From positions 57,697 through 121,696 of the forward strand of contig NZ_PYOO01000011.1 of the NCBI RefSeq assembly GCF_003026395.1: a stretch of 64,000 bases of DNA. Direction: 5' to 3'. The notes beneath the pieces were generated by a model. That model had not been told where the DNA came from and searched no databases. It was given only the letters and a program-made list of their open reading frames with translations. The stretch is from Photobacterium iliopiscarium. Lineage in GTDB: Bacteria > Pseudomonadota > Gammaproteobacteria > Enterobacterales > Vibrionaceae. Shown piece after piece: positions 54,290-63,546 of the stretch; the first letter of the stretch is position 1; every line of letters starts with the position of its first letter. A program made the position numbers and the translations under genes.

Positions 54290-54817
54290 ATGAGTTTAAA
54301 TAAAGTCACAGCAGGACAAGATCTTCCTCACGATATTAATGTGATTATTGAGATTCCAGCCAATGCTGATCCTATCAAATACGAAGTCGATAAAGCCAGT
54401 GGTGCCATATTTGTTGATAGATTCACCTCAACACCGATGTTTTACCCATGTAACTATGGCTATATTAATCACACCCTTTCCCTTGATGGCGATCCAGTTG
54501 ATGTATTAGTGCCAACCCCATATCCATTACTTGCAGGCTCAGTGATTCGCTGTCGTCCTATTGGGGTATTAAAAATGACAGATGAATCAGGTGAAGATGC
54601 CAAAATTGTCGCCGTTCCTCATAGCAAACTCAGTTCAGAATATGATCATATTCTGAATATCGATGATCTTCCAAGCTTATTGAAAGCACAAATAGTCCAC
54701 TTTTTTGAACATTACAAAGAATTAGAAGCTAACAAGTGGGTCAAAATTGATGGTTGGGAAAATGTAGCGGCAGCAAAAGAAGAAATCATCACCTCATTTG
54801 AACGTGCACAAAAATAG
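54290..54817 (+). CDS. ppa: Inorganic pyrophosphatase
   Basis: Ppa, 175 residues, is a family I cytoplasmic enzyme that hydrolyses pyrophosphate and pulls biosynthetic reactions. The metal-binding block [15 protein letters not shown] (about residues 65-79) and the [18 protein letters not shown] region match the family. AGAGG precedes the ATG at 54290. Confidence 0.96.
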   Translation: MSLNKVTAGQDLPHDINVIIEIPANADPIKYEVDKASGAIFVDRFTSTPMFYPCNYGYINHTLSLDGDPVDVLVPTPYPLLAGSVIRCRPIGVLKMTDESGEDAKIVAVPHSKLSSEYDHILNIDDLPSLLKAQIVHFFEHYKELEANKWVKIDGWENVAAAKEEIITSFERAQK

Positions 54818-54829
54818 CGATCAACGTCA

Positions 54830-55210
54830 ATGAAGCAGATACTAAAATATAAATTATTAATAACCATACTTAGTCTTACGGCTATAGTGCCAATAAGTTA
54901 TTCCCAGAATGTTTCTGTACAACAATTTTGGCAACTACAGCAACAACAACCACATGTCATTATCGACGTTAGAACACCAACCGAGTTCTCACAAGGACAT
55001 CTCACTTCGGCTATCAATGTCCCTTATCAAGATATTGCAACCATAATGACGGCCTATAAAGATAAAGATCAACCGATCTTACTGTACTGTAAATCAGGTC
55101 GACGAGCAGAAATAGCAGCAACAACGTTACAAGAGCGAGGATACACCGCAGTATATAATGGGCGTAATTATCAAGATCTCAAAGCAACACAACCACATCC
55201 AATCCCATAA
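54830..55210 (+). CDS. Periplasmic rhodanese-like protein
   Basis: 126 residues with an N-terminal signal peptide (hydrophobic LLITILSLTAIVPIS, cleavage near SYSQ) and one rhodanese domain. The catalytic Cys is in LLYCKSGRRAEIA (about residues 83-95). Other family marks are VIIDVRTPTEFSQGHL. It would transfer sulfane sulfur in the periplasm, like PspE. 12 bp after ppa, so probably co-transcribed, although a functional link is not obvious. Confidence 0.88.
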   Translation: MKQILKYKLLITILSLTAIVPISYSQNVSVQQFWQLQQQQPHVIIDVRTPTEFSQGHLTSAINVPYQDIATIMTAYKDKDQPILLYCKSGRRAEIAATTLQERGYTAVYNGRNYQDLKATQPHPIP

Positions 55211-55219
55211 TAACATGAT

Positions 55220-55256
55220 AAAAAAAGCCCGATTATCACTAATCGGGCCTTTCATT
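55220..55256. terminator. Bidirectional terminator between the rhodanese gene and tamB
   Basis: GCCCGATT (55227-55234) and AATCGGGC (55241-55248), with A-rich left and CTTTCATT right flanks. The U-tract is better for the minus-strand tamB transcript. Confidence 0.82.
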
Positions 55257-55290
55257 ATCAGTGTACAGACGCTAAAGCATCAGGTTGTGA

Positions 55291-58200
55291 TTAATTAAAT
55301 TCAAATTGGTAAAGTAAATCCACGGTCTGATCAAGACCAGAAACTGCTTCAACATACAGATTCCGCAATAATCGATAGCGCAAAGTAAATTCATCTACTT
55401 GGTTAAAGATACCTACCCCATACTTCACTTGTAATCCAGGAGCAATATAACCACTGATCGTCACTTGCGAATCATCACCCGCCCCCGACGTTGATAAGCT
55501 AAGATCTTTAACGCCCACAGCCTCACCAACATCACCGACTAATTGACCACTTTGTGCCAAGCCAATACCAATCAATGCCGTTGTCATGGCGCTGTTACTA
55601 CCATCGGAGTTTTCAGAATCAAGATTCTTACCCGTTAGAATATATGACAAGGCATTTTGTTGCGGCATCGCGGGATCTGAGAAGATATTTACTTCAGGTT
55701 TATCAGCAGGGCCCGTAACACGCACACCAGCAATCACATCATCTTCAACATTATCTGGATCTCGAATCGCTTCGATAGAAAGATAAGGTTGTTCTGCTGG
55801 ACCATTAAACAAAATTTGTCCTTTACGGATCAATAATTCTTGTCCTAGTGCGCGGTAGTACGATCCTTTAGCAATATTGACTTCACCATAAATCATCGGT
55901 CCTTTACCTGCTTGGCGGACATTTAAATCCCCCAACAAACCTGCTTTTAAGCCAAAGGCAGACAATTTAACATCATCGCCAATATGAACAAAAATATTGG
56001 TTTTAATATCAAATGGTACTTCTGGTTTTTCTTTTAATGGCTGCATGTCATCTTTTAAGATCACTTGATCTTTTGATACTCTCACCGCTGATTTAGGTAA
56101 CTGATTAACTGTAATTCGTCCCCACGGGATACCGATTTTTCCGGTAATTTCAGCCATTGTTGGTGATGCTTCAATGGTTAAATCTGGCGATACCTTCAAT
56201 GCAACCATTGGTGGTACACTTACTTTTAACTCTTTACCGTTAATGTTCAGCTTCGTTTTCCAAGCCTTCATATCCTGCCAATCACCAGTACCCCGCAGCA
56301 ATAACTGTCCATCTGGCGTATAAATATTACCCATTAGAGTGGCGTTATAACCATTAAAGGCTAGTTTAATATCTGCATTTTTAATATCTAATGGTACTTT
56401 ACGTCCTGTTGCCTCTAGCTTAGACACTTGTAATAAGCCATTAACCGCAGGATGTAAGATAGGGCCGGTCACTGTTAAGTTCGTATCAACTTGACCATCA
56501 AACTTATGATAATCTTTGATCATCGGTTCAAGGAATCCGAGGGTAAAACGATCAAGCTTAACATTGGCATTGATCTGCTTATCACCTTGCAGATTAGTGA
56601 TCTTTGCGCGACCACTTAAATCACCATTATTTTTAATCGCAACTAACCAATTCGCATTTAATACATTATCTTGCATATCCGCATTAACGGTCACTTTATC
56701 CCAGCCTAACGTTAGCGGTTGTTCATCACTACTGATCTGTTGGCTAAAACCACCAGCAGGCATAATGATATTCGCTTTTAGATAAGGCGCTGTTTTAGGT
56801 GACCATTTAGCATCAACATTCGCACCTAATTCACCCGTCAGTTTTAATTCTGGCGGTAAGAACGGTTTTAACAAATCAAAGTTAAATTTACGAATAGCTA
56901 ACTGCGCCTGACCTGACGTTCCGGCACTAAGATCATTAGTTAAGCAAATACCCGCTTGCCCTTGTTGCCAACAATGGGCACCAACAGTTGCCATCGCTGT
57001 TTTAAGATCATAGCGAATCAAGGTCGGATGATTCAATACCCAGTTACCAACAGGTGTACTAATATCACCTTTAACTAACGTACCTTTCCAGCCCATTTTC
57101 TTATTAAAGTCACCATTGATCAATATATTAGCACCAACAGGTTCACCTTTCGCATTAACACTTAAACTGTGTTGTTGCTCAGTACCTTTAAATAAGATCT
57201 TAAGATCATCAAGGGTTGTTGTGCCATATTTACCTTTAGCAGCGGTTAAACTAACATCCGCCTTCATATCAGGCAAAGGGGTCACATTACCTTTAAGATC
57301 AAACGATGCTAAGCTTGCTAACTGCTGCCACCCTAAATCATTACCTTGTAAATCAAGCTTAATATCCGGAGTCGCCATACTGCCCGATAACATTACATCA
57401 CCATTAACAGCACCGTGAAGGCCTTTTAATGATTTTGATAAATTTGGCGCATCAATATTAGCAACCATATTCCATGTTTTATCTAGCTGGCCTTTCACCA
57501 CCAGTCCATTAGGACCATGTTTTAATGTTAGCCCTGGTGTATTTACTCGAAGTAAATCACCTTTACCATTAGCATCAGATGCGTCTAACTTACCAACCAA
57601 CGTTAACGCTTGTTTCATGATGGTGCCGTTAACTGCCAACTGTGGCAATTTAACAAACCAACCACCTTGCTTGGTTAAACCACCGGAAGTCGCAAGCTTA
57701 CCACTTACATTGCCTTGCGCTGCTGGCCATTGTAACCCCGGTTGAATATCAGCAAATTCTAGTTGCCCGCTCCAATTGACTAAATCTTTCCAGCTCGCTT
57801 TTGCGTTACCAGAAATAACACCACCCAAGGTATTAATTTTTAATGATGAAAGGTCAACCTTATTAAGATCGCCTTTACCATTAAGCGCAAACATTACAGC
57901 AGGCATCGGTTTACCATTAATGTTACTTTTCGCATTAAATGTAAAACCGTTCAAGCTGCCTTTTGCATCAATAATAGTCTTATCAACCGTAAATTCAGCC
58001 GGCTTATCGATTGGCCACTGTAGGTGTTGGCTAGAGATTGCCACATCAAATGGAAAATCAGCTTTTAACGGTGATAGCTGACCTTTAACAATAGCGTCTA
58101 ATTTACCTTTAAGCTGCGCATCAACAACTAACTTTTGTAATGAACCACTCGCTTTTAACGTTAAGGTTTGACCACTAACTGGTTTCATTGCGATGTTAGC

Positions 58201-59052
58201 ATCAGCATTTAATGTTAAAGGATAATCACCCGCTAATGTTACTTGTGCCTTCGCGTTTAAATTCGCTTGTGGTGCATCAAGCTGTAACTTTTTAAGGTTA
58301 ATTTCACTCCCTTTTCCTGATGCTATCACCTCAAGTAAAGATACTTTTTGTGGTGTTTTACCTTCTAATTCGAAATTTTTAACAGTAAAACGTTCAATAT
58401 CAAACGACATTGGTAAGACGACATCAGGCAACGTGATAACAGTAGCATCAGATTTAGCCTTAACTTTTACTTTTGGCTTTGCTTTAGATTTTACAGGCTT
58501 TTCCGCAGGAGCAAGTGCTAACTTAATATTATCCCAATCGGTCGGCTTTAACGTTACATGGCTGCCAATAACCGTTGCGGCAGTAGAGAAATGTTGCCAA
58601 TTCACCTTATTCGATAAGATATCAAGATCAATATTATCTAAAGTAACGTGATCAACTTTAATGGGAATAGGCAGACTAATTTCAGTTACCGGTTTTGATG
58701 GTTGCTCGGGCTCAGTGGTTGGCGGCAATGTTGGCATTGAAAACTTAACACCGTTAACCCCTACATCTGAAATACAAATTTCAGGCGTCAATAAACAACT
58801 ATCATCCAAGGTTAGATTTAGCTGTTTAACGGCTAAATTCATATTGCTGTCTTGATAGCGTACATTATCAACTTGAAAGCCACGTAATAGAGAGCCTGAA
58901 GTATCACCTATAGATAACGCAGGTAACGCTTTTTGCGCTCCCCAACTGGCAAATTTCAACCCTGCTGGGGTATATAAGATCACTGCAATAGTGATCACTA
59001 AAAACAATAAAATTGCTAAAATAGTCAGGGATATGCGCTTCACCCAGATCAT
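55291..59052 (-). CDS. tamB: Translocation and assembly module protein TamB
   Basis: TamB, 1253 residues, is an AsmA-like protein anchored by one N-terminal membrane helix (ISLTILAILLFLVITIAVILY, about residues 6-26, given for position). A long periplasmic beta-groove follows, ending in the conserved DUF490 C-terminus (about residues 950-1253) with KGSYYRALGQELLIRKGQILFNG-type repeats. The last residue is an aromatic-rich LLYQFEFN. It works with TamA in outer-membrane assembly and probably lipid transport. An unusual Lys-rich run (KPVKSKAKPKVKVKAKS) sits near residues 190-206. Its start overlaps the tamA stop by 4 bp. Confidence 0.95.
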   Translation of the reverse strand: MIWVKRISLTILAILLFLVITIAVILYTPAGLKFASWGAQKALPALSIGDTSGSLLRGFQVDNVRYQDSNMNLAVKQLNLTLDDSCLLTPEICISDVGVNGVKFSMPTLPPTTEPEQPSKPVTEISLPIPIKVDHVTLDNIDLDILSNKVNWQHFSTAATVIGSHVTLKPTDWDNIKLALAPAEKPVKSKAKPKVKVKAKSDATVITLPDVVLPMSFDIERFTVKNFELEGKTPQKVSLLEVIASGKGSEINLKKLQLDAPQANLNAKAQVTLAGDYPLTLNADANIAMKPVSGQTLTLKASGSLQKLVVDAQLKGKLDAIVKGQLSPLKADFPFDVAISSQHLQWPIDKPAEFTVDKTIIDAKGSLNGFTFNAKSNINGKPMPAVMFALNGKGDLNKVDLSSLKINTLGGVISGNAKASWKDLVNWSGQLEFADIQPGLQWPAAQGNVSGKLATSGGLTKQGGWFVKLPQLAVNGTIMKQALTLVGKLDASDANGKGDLLRVNTPGLTLKHGPNGLVVKGQLDKTWNMVANIDAPNLSKSLKGLHGAVNGDVMLSGSMATPDIKLDLQGNDLGWQQLASLASFDLKGNVTPLPDMKADVSLTAAKGKYGTTTLDDLKILFKGTEQQHSLSVNAKGEPVGANILINGDFNKKMGWKGTLVKGDISTPVGNWVLNHPTLIRYDLKTAMATVGAHCWQQGQAGICLTNDLSAGTSGQAQLAIRKFNFDLLKPFLPPELKLTGELGANVDAKWSPKTAPYLKANIIMPAGGFSQQISSDEQPLTLGWDKVTVNADMQDNVLNANWLVAIKNNGDLSGRAKITNLQGDKQINANVKLDRFTLGFLEPMIKDYHKFDGQVDTNLTVTGPILHPAVNGLLQVSKLEATGRKVPLDIKNADIKLAFNGYNATLMGNIYTPDGQLLLRGTGDWQDMKAWKTKLNINGKELKVSVPPMVALKVSPDLTIEASPTMAEITGKIGIPWGRITVNQLPKSAVRVSKDQVILKDDMQPLKEKPEVPFDIKTNIFVHIGDDVKLSAFGLKAGLLGDLNVRQAGKGPMIYGEVNIAKGSYYRALGQELLIRKGQILFNGPAEQPYLSIEAIRDPDNVEDDVIAGVRVTGPADKPEVNIFSDPAMPQQNALSYILTGKNLDSENSDGSNSAMTTALIGIGLAQSGQLVGDVGEAVGVKDLSLSTSGAGDDSQVTISGYIAPGLQVKYGVGIFNQVDEFTLRYRLLRNLYVEAVSGLDQTVDLLYQFEFN

Positions 59053-60773
59053 AATTCAGGCCCTAAAGAAAAGTGAAGTTGAAACTTATCCTTGTCGGGT
59101 TTATCAAGCCCCCAAGCAAAGTCAATACGAACCGGACCCACGGGAGATGCCCAACGAACACCGAAACCAGTACCTCGCATCCAATCCGGTTTGTTGTCAT
59201 TCCATGTCGAACCATAATCATAAAATAATGCACCCCACCAATCGCCATACAAACGGTACTGGTACTCAATACTGCTAGTCGCCATATATTGACCACCGAC
59301 CATACGACCTAAATCATTACGTGGTGAAATAGACTCATAGCCATAGCCTCGAATACTATTATCACCACCAATAAAGTAGCGTAATGATGGTGGAATATCA
59401 CGAATGTTATCTGCCAGTACAGCTCCCCCCGCAATACGGAAAAGGCCTCGTTGGTTTTCACTTAAGGTGCGGATCCATGCCGATTTTGCTTGTATACGAA
59501 TTAAGCTCGTATTTGAACCTAACGATTTATCTGCAAATTCGACAGAAAAATTATACTTACTACCAGACGTTGGGAATACACCACCAGTAAACTGACTCTT
59601 ACTGTAGGAAAGCCCTGGCAAGAAGACATTGAAGGTACCGCTTTCATCACCACCTTGCTTATACTTTTCATTAAGCCAATGCAGTGAAACAGTACGTTCC
59701 CATCCAGAGCTTAGCTTCCAGTGTCGTTCAACACCTAAACCTAATTGGGTACTAATGGTATCGTGATTATCAACATAACGAATACCACCAACAATTTGAT
59801 AATAGTTATTTAAAACATCATCTAATGGTATTTTATAGGCGGCTTCAAGCTTTGGTTGTTCTTTTGATATCTCAGATTTAAGGTAAAAGCTGTGGCCATT
59901 ACTAGTGATCCATGGCTTTTTCCAATTAAATTTCAATCGCGGACCCGTATCCGTTGAAAAACCGATACCAGTTTCAATTTGATTTCTAACTTGAGGAGTT
60001 AAAGCAACCTCAATCGGAATTTTATCATCCTTACGCTTGGTAACATCGCCACCAACATAAATAGATGAAAACCAGCCAACGTTAGATAAGCGTTCATTAT
60101 ATAAACCTAATTTAGAGGCTAAATAAGGTTCATTTTCGGTATAAGGAATCATTGAACGAAGACGTTCATCTTTGATTTGACTCCCGGTAAAATTGGTATC
60201 ACCAAAGGTATAACGACGCCCAGAGTCAAAATCTATCGTAATAATCGCTTCATTACGAGTAGGAATAACACCTAATTCACTTCTCTTTAGCTCAGCGTCA
60301 AAGTAACCACGGCGTACAGCCAGGCTTTGTAACGCTGATTTTAAGGCTTCATATTTACCCTGATTAAGCGCCATTCCAACGCCTAATCCACTATTTTTTA
60401 ATAATGAAACAAAGGCAGGATCATTGTTAGCATCCCCAGTAATAATGATATTACTTTGGCTAATATGAGTACGAGGGCCAGCATCAACGGTAACAGTTAT
60501 ATCCGTCTTTTTGCCACTTCCTTTAACCTGATAGTCATACGTTGGCTGATAATAGCCTAACGCTTGCAATGCTTGACTGATTTCAGATTTAACCTGCTCT
60601 TGAAAGCGTAAGGTATTACTATAATCATTTTTAGAGATAGCCGATAAATAGGCATCGACATTATCTTCAAGACTACTGTTTAATCCCTTAACTTTAAGAG
60701 ATGCCGCCATTGCCGGACTTGATAACACTAAGGCAAAAGATGCGACACCCAGCCATTGATAAACTTTATTCAT
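59049..60773 (-). CDS. tamA: Translocation and assembly module protein TamA
   Basis: TamA, 574 residues, is an Omp85-family outer-membrane protein. The signal peptide (LGVASFALVLSSPAMAA) cleaves near residue 23. Three POTRA domains extend to about residue 265. A 16-strand barrel follows, with the Omp85 hallmark RGYGYESISPRNDLGRMVGG (VRGF/Y-type loop, about residue 480) and a C-terminal strand ending in LHFSLGPEL. First gene of tamAB. In E. coli msrA lies upstream; here that place is taken by A+T-rich DNA. Confidence 0.95.
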   Translation of the reverse strand: MNKVYQWLGVASFALVLSSPAMAASLKVKGLNSSLEDNVDAYLSAISKNDYSNTLRFQEQVKSEISQALQALGYYQPTYDYQVKGSGKKTDITVTVDAGPRTHISQSNIIITGDANNDPAFVSLLKNSGLGVGMALNQGKYEALKSALQSLAVRRGYFDAELKRSELGVIPTRNEAIITIDFDSGRRYTFGDTNFTGSQIKDERLRSMIPYTENEPYLASKLGLYNERLSNVGWFSSIYVGGDVTKRKDDKIPIEVALTPQVRNQIETGIGFSTDTGPRLKFNWKKPWITSNGHSFYLKSEISKEQPKLEAAYKIPLDDVLNNYYQIVGGIRYVDNHDTISTQLGLGVERHWKLSSGWERTVSLHWLNEKYKQGGDESGTFNVFLPGLSYSKSQFTGGVFPTSGSKYNFSVEFADKSLGSNTSLIRIQAKSAWIRTLSENQRGLFRIAGGAVLADNIRDIPPSLRYFIGGDNSIRGYGYESISPRNDLGRMVGGQYMATSSIEYQYRLYGDWWGALFYDYGSTWNDNKPDWMRGTGFGVRWASPVGPVRIDFAWGLDKPDKDKFQLHFSLGPEL

Positions 60774-61140
60774 TCAAATTATGCTTCTTGGAAAAAATTA
60801 GAATCATTCACACAGTCTATTTTGGCAAATGGTGTAGATCTATACCAACAATAGCTACAAATATTATTGACAATAAATCACTCAATTAATATATGAGTCA
60901 TTAATAACGCATCCTATTAGTCTTATTTATTTAAAGTCCAACAACTTTTATAATGATATCAAGGCATCTTGCATAACAAAAGTGTTACATAGCAACTAAA
61001 TAATTTACAGATCATTATTCTCTTTTTAAACAAACAAAACGAATGCTCGATACTCTATCTAAATATTATCAATAAGCATTGCAAAATCAAAACAACAATT
61101 CTGTTACTGATAAATTCTCATTTAGGTCATTGAACATAGT
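60774..61140. other. A+T-rich region upstream of tamA
   Basis: About 370 bp with no ORF of credible composition and no recognisable RNA. It should contain the tamA promoter. I looked for remnants of msrA, the E. coli neighbour, and found none I could defend. Confidence 0.5.
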
Positions 61141-61350
61141 TTAAACAATGCTCACTGAAAGTACTTTAATTGCTTTATTTACTTCAGATATTACGCTCAA
61201 TACTTTAAGATCAGTAGATTGTGGTGAAATTAATCGACCATAGTCAAATTCAAAACAGCCAATCCCCATAATAAAAATTCGCCCTCGAAAGAAATTCTTA
61301 ACATGTTTTGCAATTTGCATTGGACGATATACTTGAAATATTCTCAACAT
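61141..61350 (-). CDS. Small hypothetical protein (69 residues)
   Basis: A short basic protein starting MLRIFQVYRPMQIAKHVKNF and containing RGRIFIMGIGCFEFDYGRL. I cannot assign a family. A GTGAGGATTT ribosome-binding site immediately before the ATG, and an even, non-repetitive composition in a zone otherwise full of stops, argue for a real gene. The FRGRIFIMGIGCFEFDYG stretch looks like paired beta strands. No membrane segment is certain. It lies between tamA and the ytfJ pseudogene, transcribed in the same direction as tamA. Confidence 0.5.
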   Translation of the reverse strand: MLRIFQVYRPMQIAKHVKNFFRGRIFIMGIGCFEFDYGRLISPQSTDLKVLSVISEVNKAIKVLSVSIV

Positions 61351-61547
61351 AAATCCTCACGTAATAATTAATAAAACACAGTAATTTTTATTCATCATCA
61401 AACATGCAAACAGTTTGCCATATAGAACAGACATCAATAATTAGCAGTAATAAACCAGAATAATAATTATTTGATAAATAGAAGTCATATCACGAATAAC
61501 ATCAAGCACAGACAATAATAATTATATATAAGATATTATTAACTATA

Positions 61548-61947
61548 ATGTTTATGAGTATAATACCGACGATCGCCCAAGCCAAGAACCTTGAAAAAGG
61601 TATAGTATTTACCCCTGCTACAGTAACAAACAAAAGGTGAACTTGTACTGAACAATAACAGTATTAGTTATTAGTCTTGGCGCTGTACTCAACTAACAGA
61701 AAAAGTGCATATCATCATAGCTAGCACTGGAAGAACTTCAGTGCAAAATAAATATCAAATGAGTCAATACGATCAGTGATACACAATTTCCAAAAGTAAA
61801 ATATCAAGCAACAACTATCACCAACCAAGATAATGATCTTTGGGGAACGTCGAGATTTATCAAAAAAGACAAATACCGTACCAACATAAAAAGGAATTAA
61901 ACTACCGACAAATCATCATATTAGTAAATATAAATCTATAACGACTA
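61548..61947 (+). pseudogene. ytfJ-like periplasmic protein, pseudogene
   Basis: The region reads as YtfJ only after joining frames. An ATG at 61548 gives a signal-peptide-like IIPTIAQAKNLEKGIVFTP and stops at 61638. A second frame gives GELVLNNNSISY, an in-frame TAG, then SWRCTQLTEKVHIIIAST and GRTSVQNKY, matching the YtfJ blocks around GELVL and GKVRV..AGRTS. A further frame gives YQATTITNQDNDLWGTSRFI, matching YQTTTI.NQDDAIWGTGSF. The C-terminal quarter is missing. At least two frameshifts and one stop make it non-functional. In E. coli ytfJ lies a few genes from tamAB, so this is a decayed resident gene. Confidence 0.8.
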
Positions 61948-61973
61948 TTTACTACTTAAGAAATATTGATTCA

Positions 61974-61993
61974 GGCCGTTATTAGTAACGGTC
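61974..61993 (+). terminator. Hairpin after the ytfJ pseudogene
   Basis: GGCCGTTA and TAACGGTC pair around TTAG. There is no U-tract now. It may be the old ytfJ terminator, or sit in the leader of the next gene. Confidence 0.35.
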
Positions 61994-62016
61994 TGATAGT
62001 TAGTAGATATTTAATA

Positions 62017-62838
62017 ATGGCAACAACACAACCACCATCAAAAAATCGATTACGAACGAATAGTAAGAGCCGTACTCATGCCTTAGCACAACATTTTGGT
62101 TATGATGGATTAATTAACTCTAACAATGAACTCTCATTAACTAAAAGATACCTTAATAGTCAACAATTACAGTATCAGTGCGAACAATCTAATATCGAAA
62201 CCATATTTAAACTGACTTATGATGAATGTAATAATGAAACGACAACAGAGCCGGATCCTGATTGGTTAGTACGCTTCATTAAAATGGCGAAACAGGTTTA
62301 TAGTTCATCAATGCAAAGATTATGGGCTCAAATTCTCAAACAAGAACTGACACATCCAGGAACAACCTCGTTAAGAGCACTCACTATTCTAATATCAATG
62401 ACTCACAAAGAAGCATTGTTATTTCAACGTATTATGAGCGTAAGCTGTCAGATTAATAACAATAAAGATAGAAAGATTATTACGAGTATTAAAACAACAA
62501 AGAAAGTCATTTACTTTTGGACAAAGAATAATAGCTACCCAATCGAATACCATCAATATGCTCTTCCCTATTCAAGTATTATTATTTTAATGGACTTAGG
62601 ACTAATATTAAAAACAGAGTTTGAATCAAGTAAAATCAATCCTAGACAGAGTATTCAATTATATTTTCAGAGTATTAGCTATACCTTAAATAGTTATAAC
62701 AAGAACACATCTTTTACCTATTATCGTATATCTCCTATCGGACAAGAACTTGCATCCCTAATAGACTATAACAGTAATAATAAGTATCAAGACTATCTAT
62801 TAAATACCCTCGCATCAGTATTCACAATTACAACATAG
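62017..62838 (+). CDS. TIGR03899-family (DUF2806-like) protein of unknown function
   Basis: 273 residues, mostly helical. The central motif PDPDWLVRFIKMAK (about residues 79-92), LWAQILKQEL (102-111) and PGTTSLRALTIL (114-125) is the recognisable core of TIGR03899/DUF2806 proteins, known mainly from Vibrio and related genera without an assigned function. No signal peptide; probably cytoplasmic. The ATG at 62017 (MATTQPPSKN) is preferred over a TTG 17 codons upstream; neither has a good ribosome-binding site. Codon use is strongly A+T-biased and the C-terminus is rich in Asn, Tyr and Ser, unlike its core-genome neighbours, but the frame is intact. Confidence 0.75.
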   Translation: MATTQPPSKNRLRTNSKSRTHALAQHFGYDGLINSNNELSLTKRYLNSQQLQYQCEQSNIETIFKLTYDECNNETTTEPDPDWLVRFIKMAKQVYSSSMQRLWAQILKQELTHPGTTSLRALTILISMTHKEALLFQRIMSVSCQINNNKDRKIITSIKTTKKVIYFWTKNNSYPIEYHQYALPYSSIIILMDLGLILKTEFESSKINPRQSIQLYFQSISYTLNSYNKNTSFTYYRISPIGQELASLIDYNSNNKYQDYLLNTLASVFTITT

Positions 62839-62878
62839 CAATAAAACAAATAGAATTAGATAACTATCAGTAAACTAT

Positions 62879-63096
62879 TGGAATAATGCGTCAATAGAAC
62901 ACTTTTTTAGGTACCTTAAAACGAAGCTGATTCCAACGGTGAATTATTGCTCATCAAGTAAAGCTAAAGTACCGATCACTAAACATATTATACGGTCAAA
63001 CCACATCAATATAATAGCTAGTTGGCACCAAGTGAATCAGAAAGCAGATTTAACAATAAAGACAAATCCGTGGTCAGTTTTACTTAACCACTTTAT
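62879..63096 (+). mobile_element. IS3-family transposase (OrfB) C-terminal remnant
   Basis: WNNASIEHFFRYLKTKLIPT and NYCSSSKAKVPITKHII match the end of the IS3-family DDE integrase (W-DNA-ERFF--LK, then the I--YI block). After a frameshift the next part reads KPHQYNS, a stop, LAPSESESRF, then NNKDKSVVSFT and a natural stop. That is the usual PHQYN--L-P-ESE...VASFT ending. The 5' part and both terminal repeats are absent. A dead fragment. Confidence 0.8.
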
Positions 63097-63235
63097 GAAT
63101 AACCTCACTATAACAACAAGAACAAGATAATTTTAAAATTTAAGATTAAAACGATACTTAGATCTCTAACCATATAGATCTTAATAGAATCGATATATGG
63201 CTCGATATGTTTAGCAAGAAGAATTGGCGAAGCTA

Positions 63236-63478
63236 TCGATGAATAAAAATAACATATCAATAGTAATAAAAAAGTTCGTCATACTATTTAATTGTAAATG
63301 GTCTAGAAGGCATACTAACGATATTGCAACTCAGCTTAATAAAGTCCGTCTCATTAAACTTCAGTCTTATTCCCCAAAACTTAATCCTCTTGAACAAGTT
63401 TGGAGTTGATTACGACAATACAACTGCCCTATCAAAGTTTTACTCATTATAACTACCAAAATAGCCATGTCGCATGAT
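63236..63478 (+). mobile_element. IS630-family transposase C-terminal remnant
   Basis: NDIATQLNKVRLIKLQ and SYSPKLNPLEQVWS followed by TGA and LRQYN correspond to the (L)PPYSPELNPIE..W..LR signature of IS630/Tc1-type DDE transposases. The Glu of that block is present. A shifted frame then gives QSFTHYNYQNSHVA, resembling the family's C-terminal helix. The N-terminal two thirds and the ends of the element are missing, and an internal stop is present. Confidence 0.75.
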
Positions 63479-63546
63479 CATTTTTTACAAACAAAAAAAA
63501 CATTAATAGTTAGATTCAGGTTTCTTTAATAATGGCGGAGTGGACA
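63474..63546 (+). repeat. Direct repeat, copy A (degenerate)
   Basis: About 73 bp resembling copy B at 63669-63742. The shared blocks are TGATCATTTT-TACA-AC-AAAAAAA, GATTCAGGTTTCTT-AATAATGGCGGAGTGGAC. It includes a broken version of the tRNA-Asp terminator and the last bases of a tRNA-Asp 3' end. Confidence 0.85.

Noticed and set aside
60774..61140. msrA remnant upstream of tamA
   Set aside because: The E. coli order suggests it, but no frame shows the GCFW active-site block or other MsrA motifs.
62939..63130. 63-codon open frame as a gene
   Set aside because: It is the IS3 OrfB fragment; the true transposase reading leaves this frame by a frameshift at about 63000.
63224..63409. 61-codon open frame ending at the IS630 signature, as a gene
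   Set aside because: It is the readable tail of a dead IS630 transposase; the match continues beyond the stop codon in the same frame.
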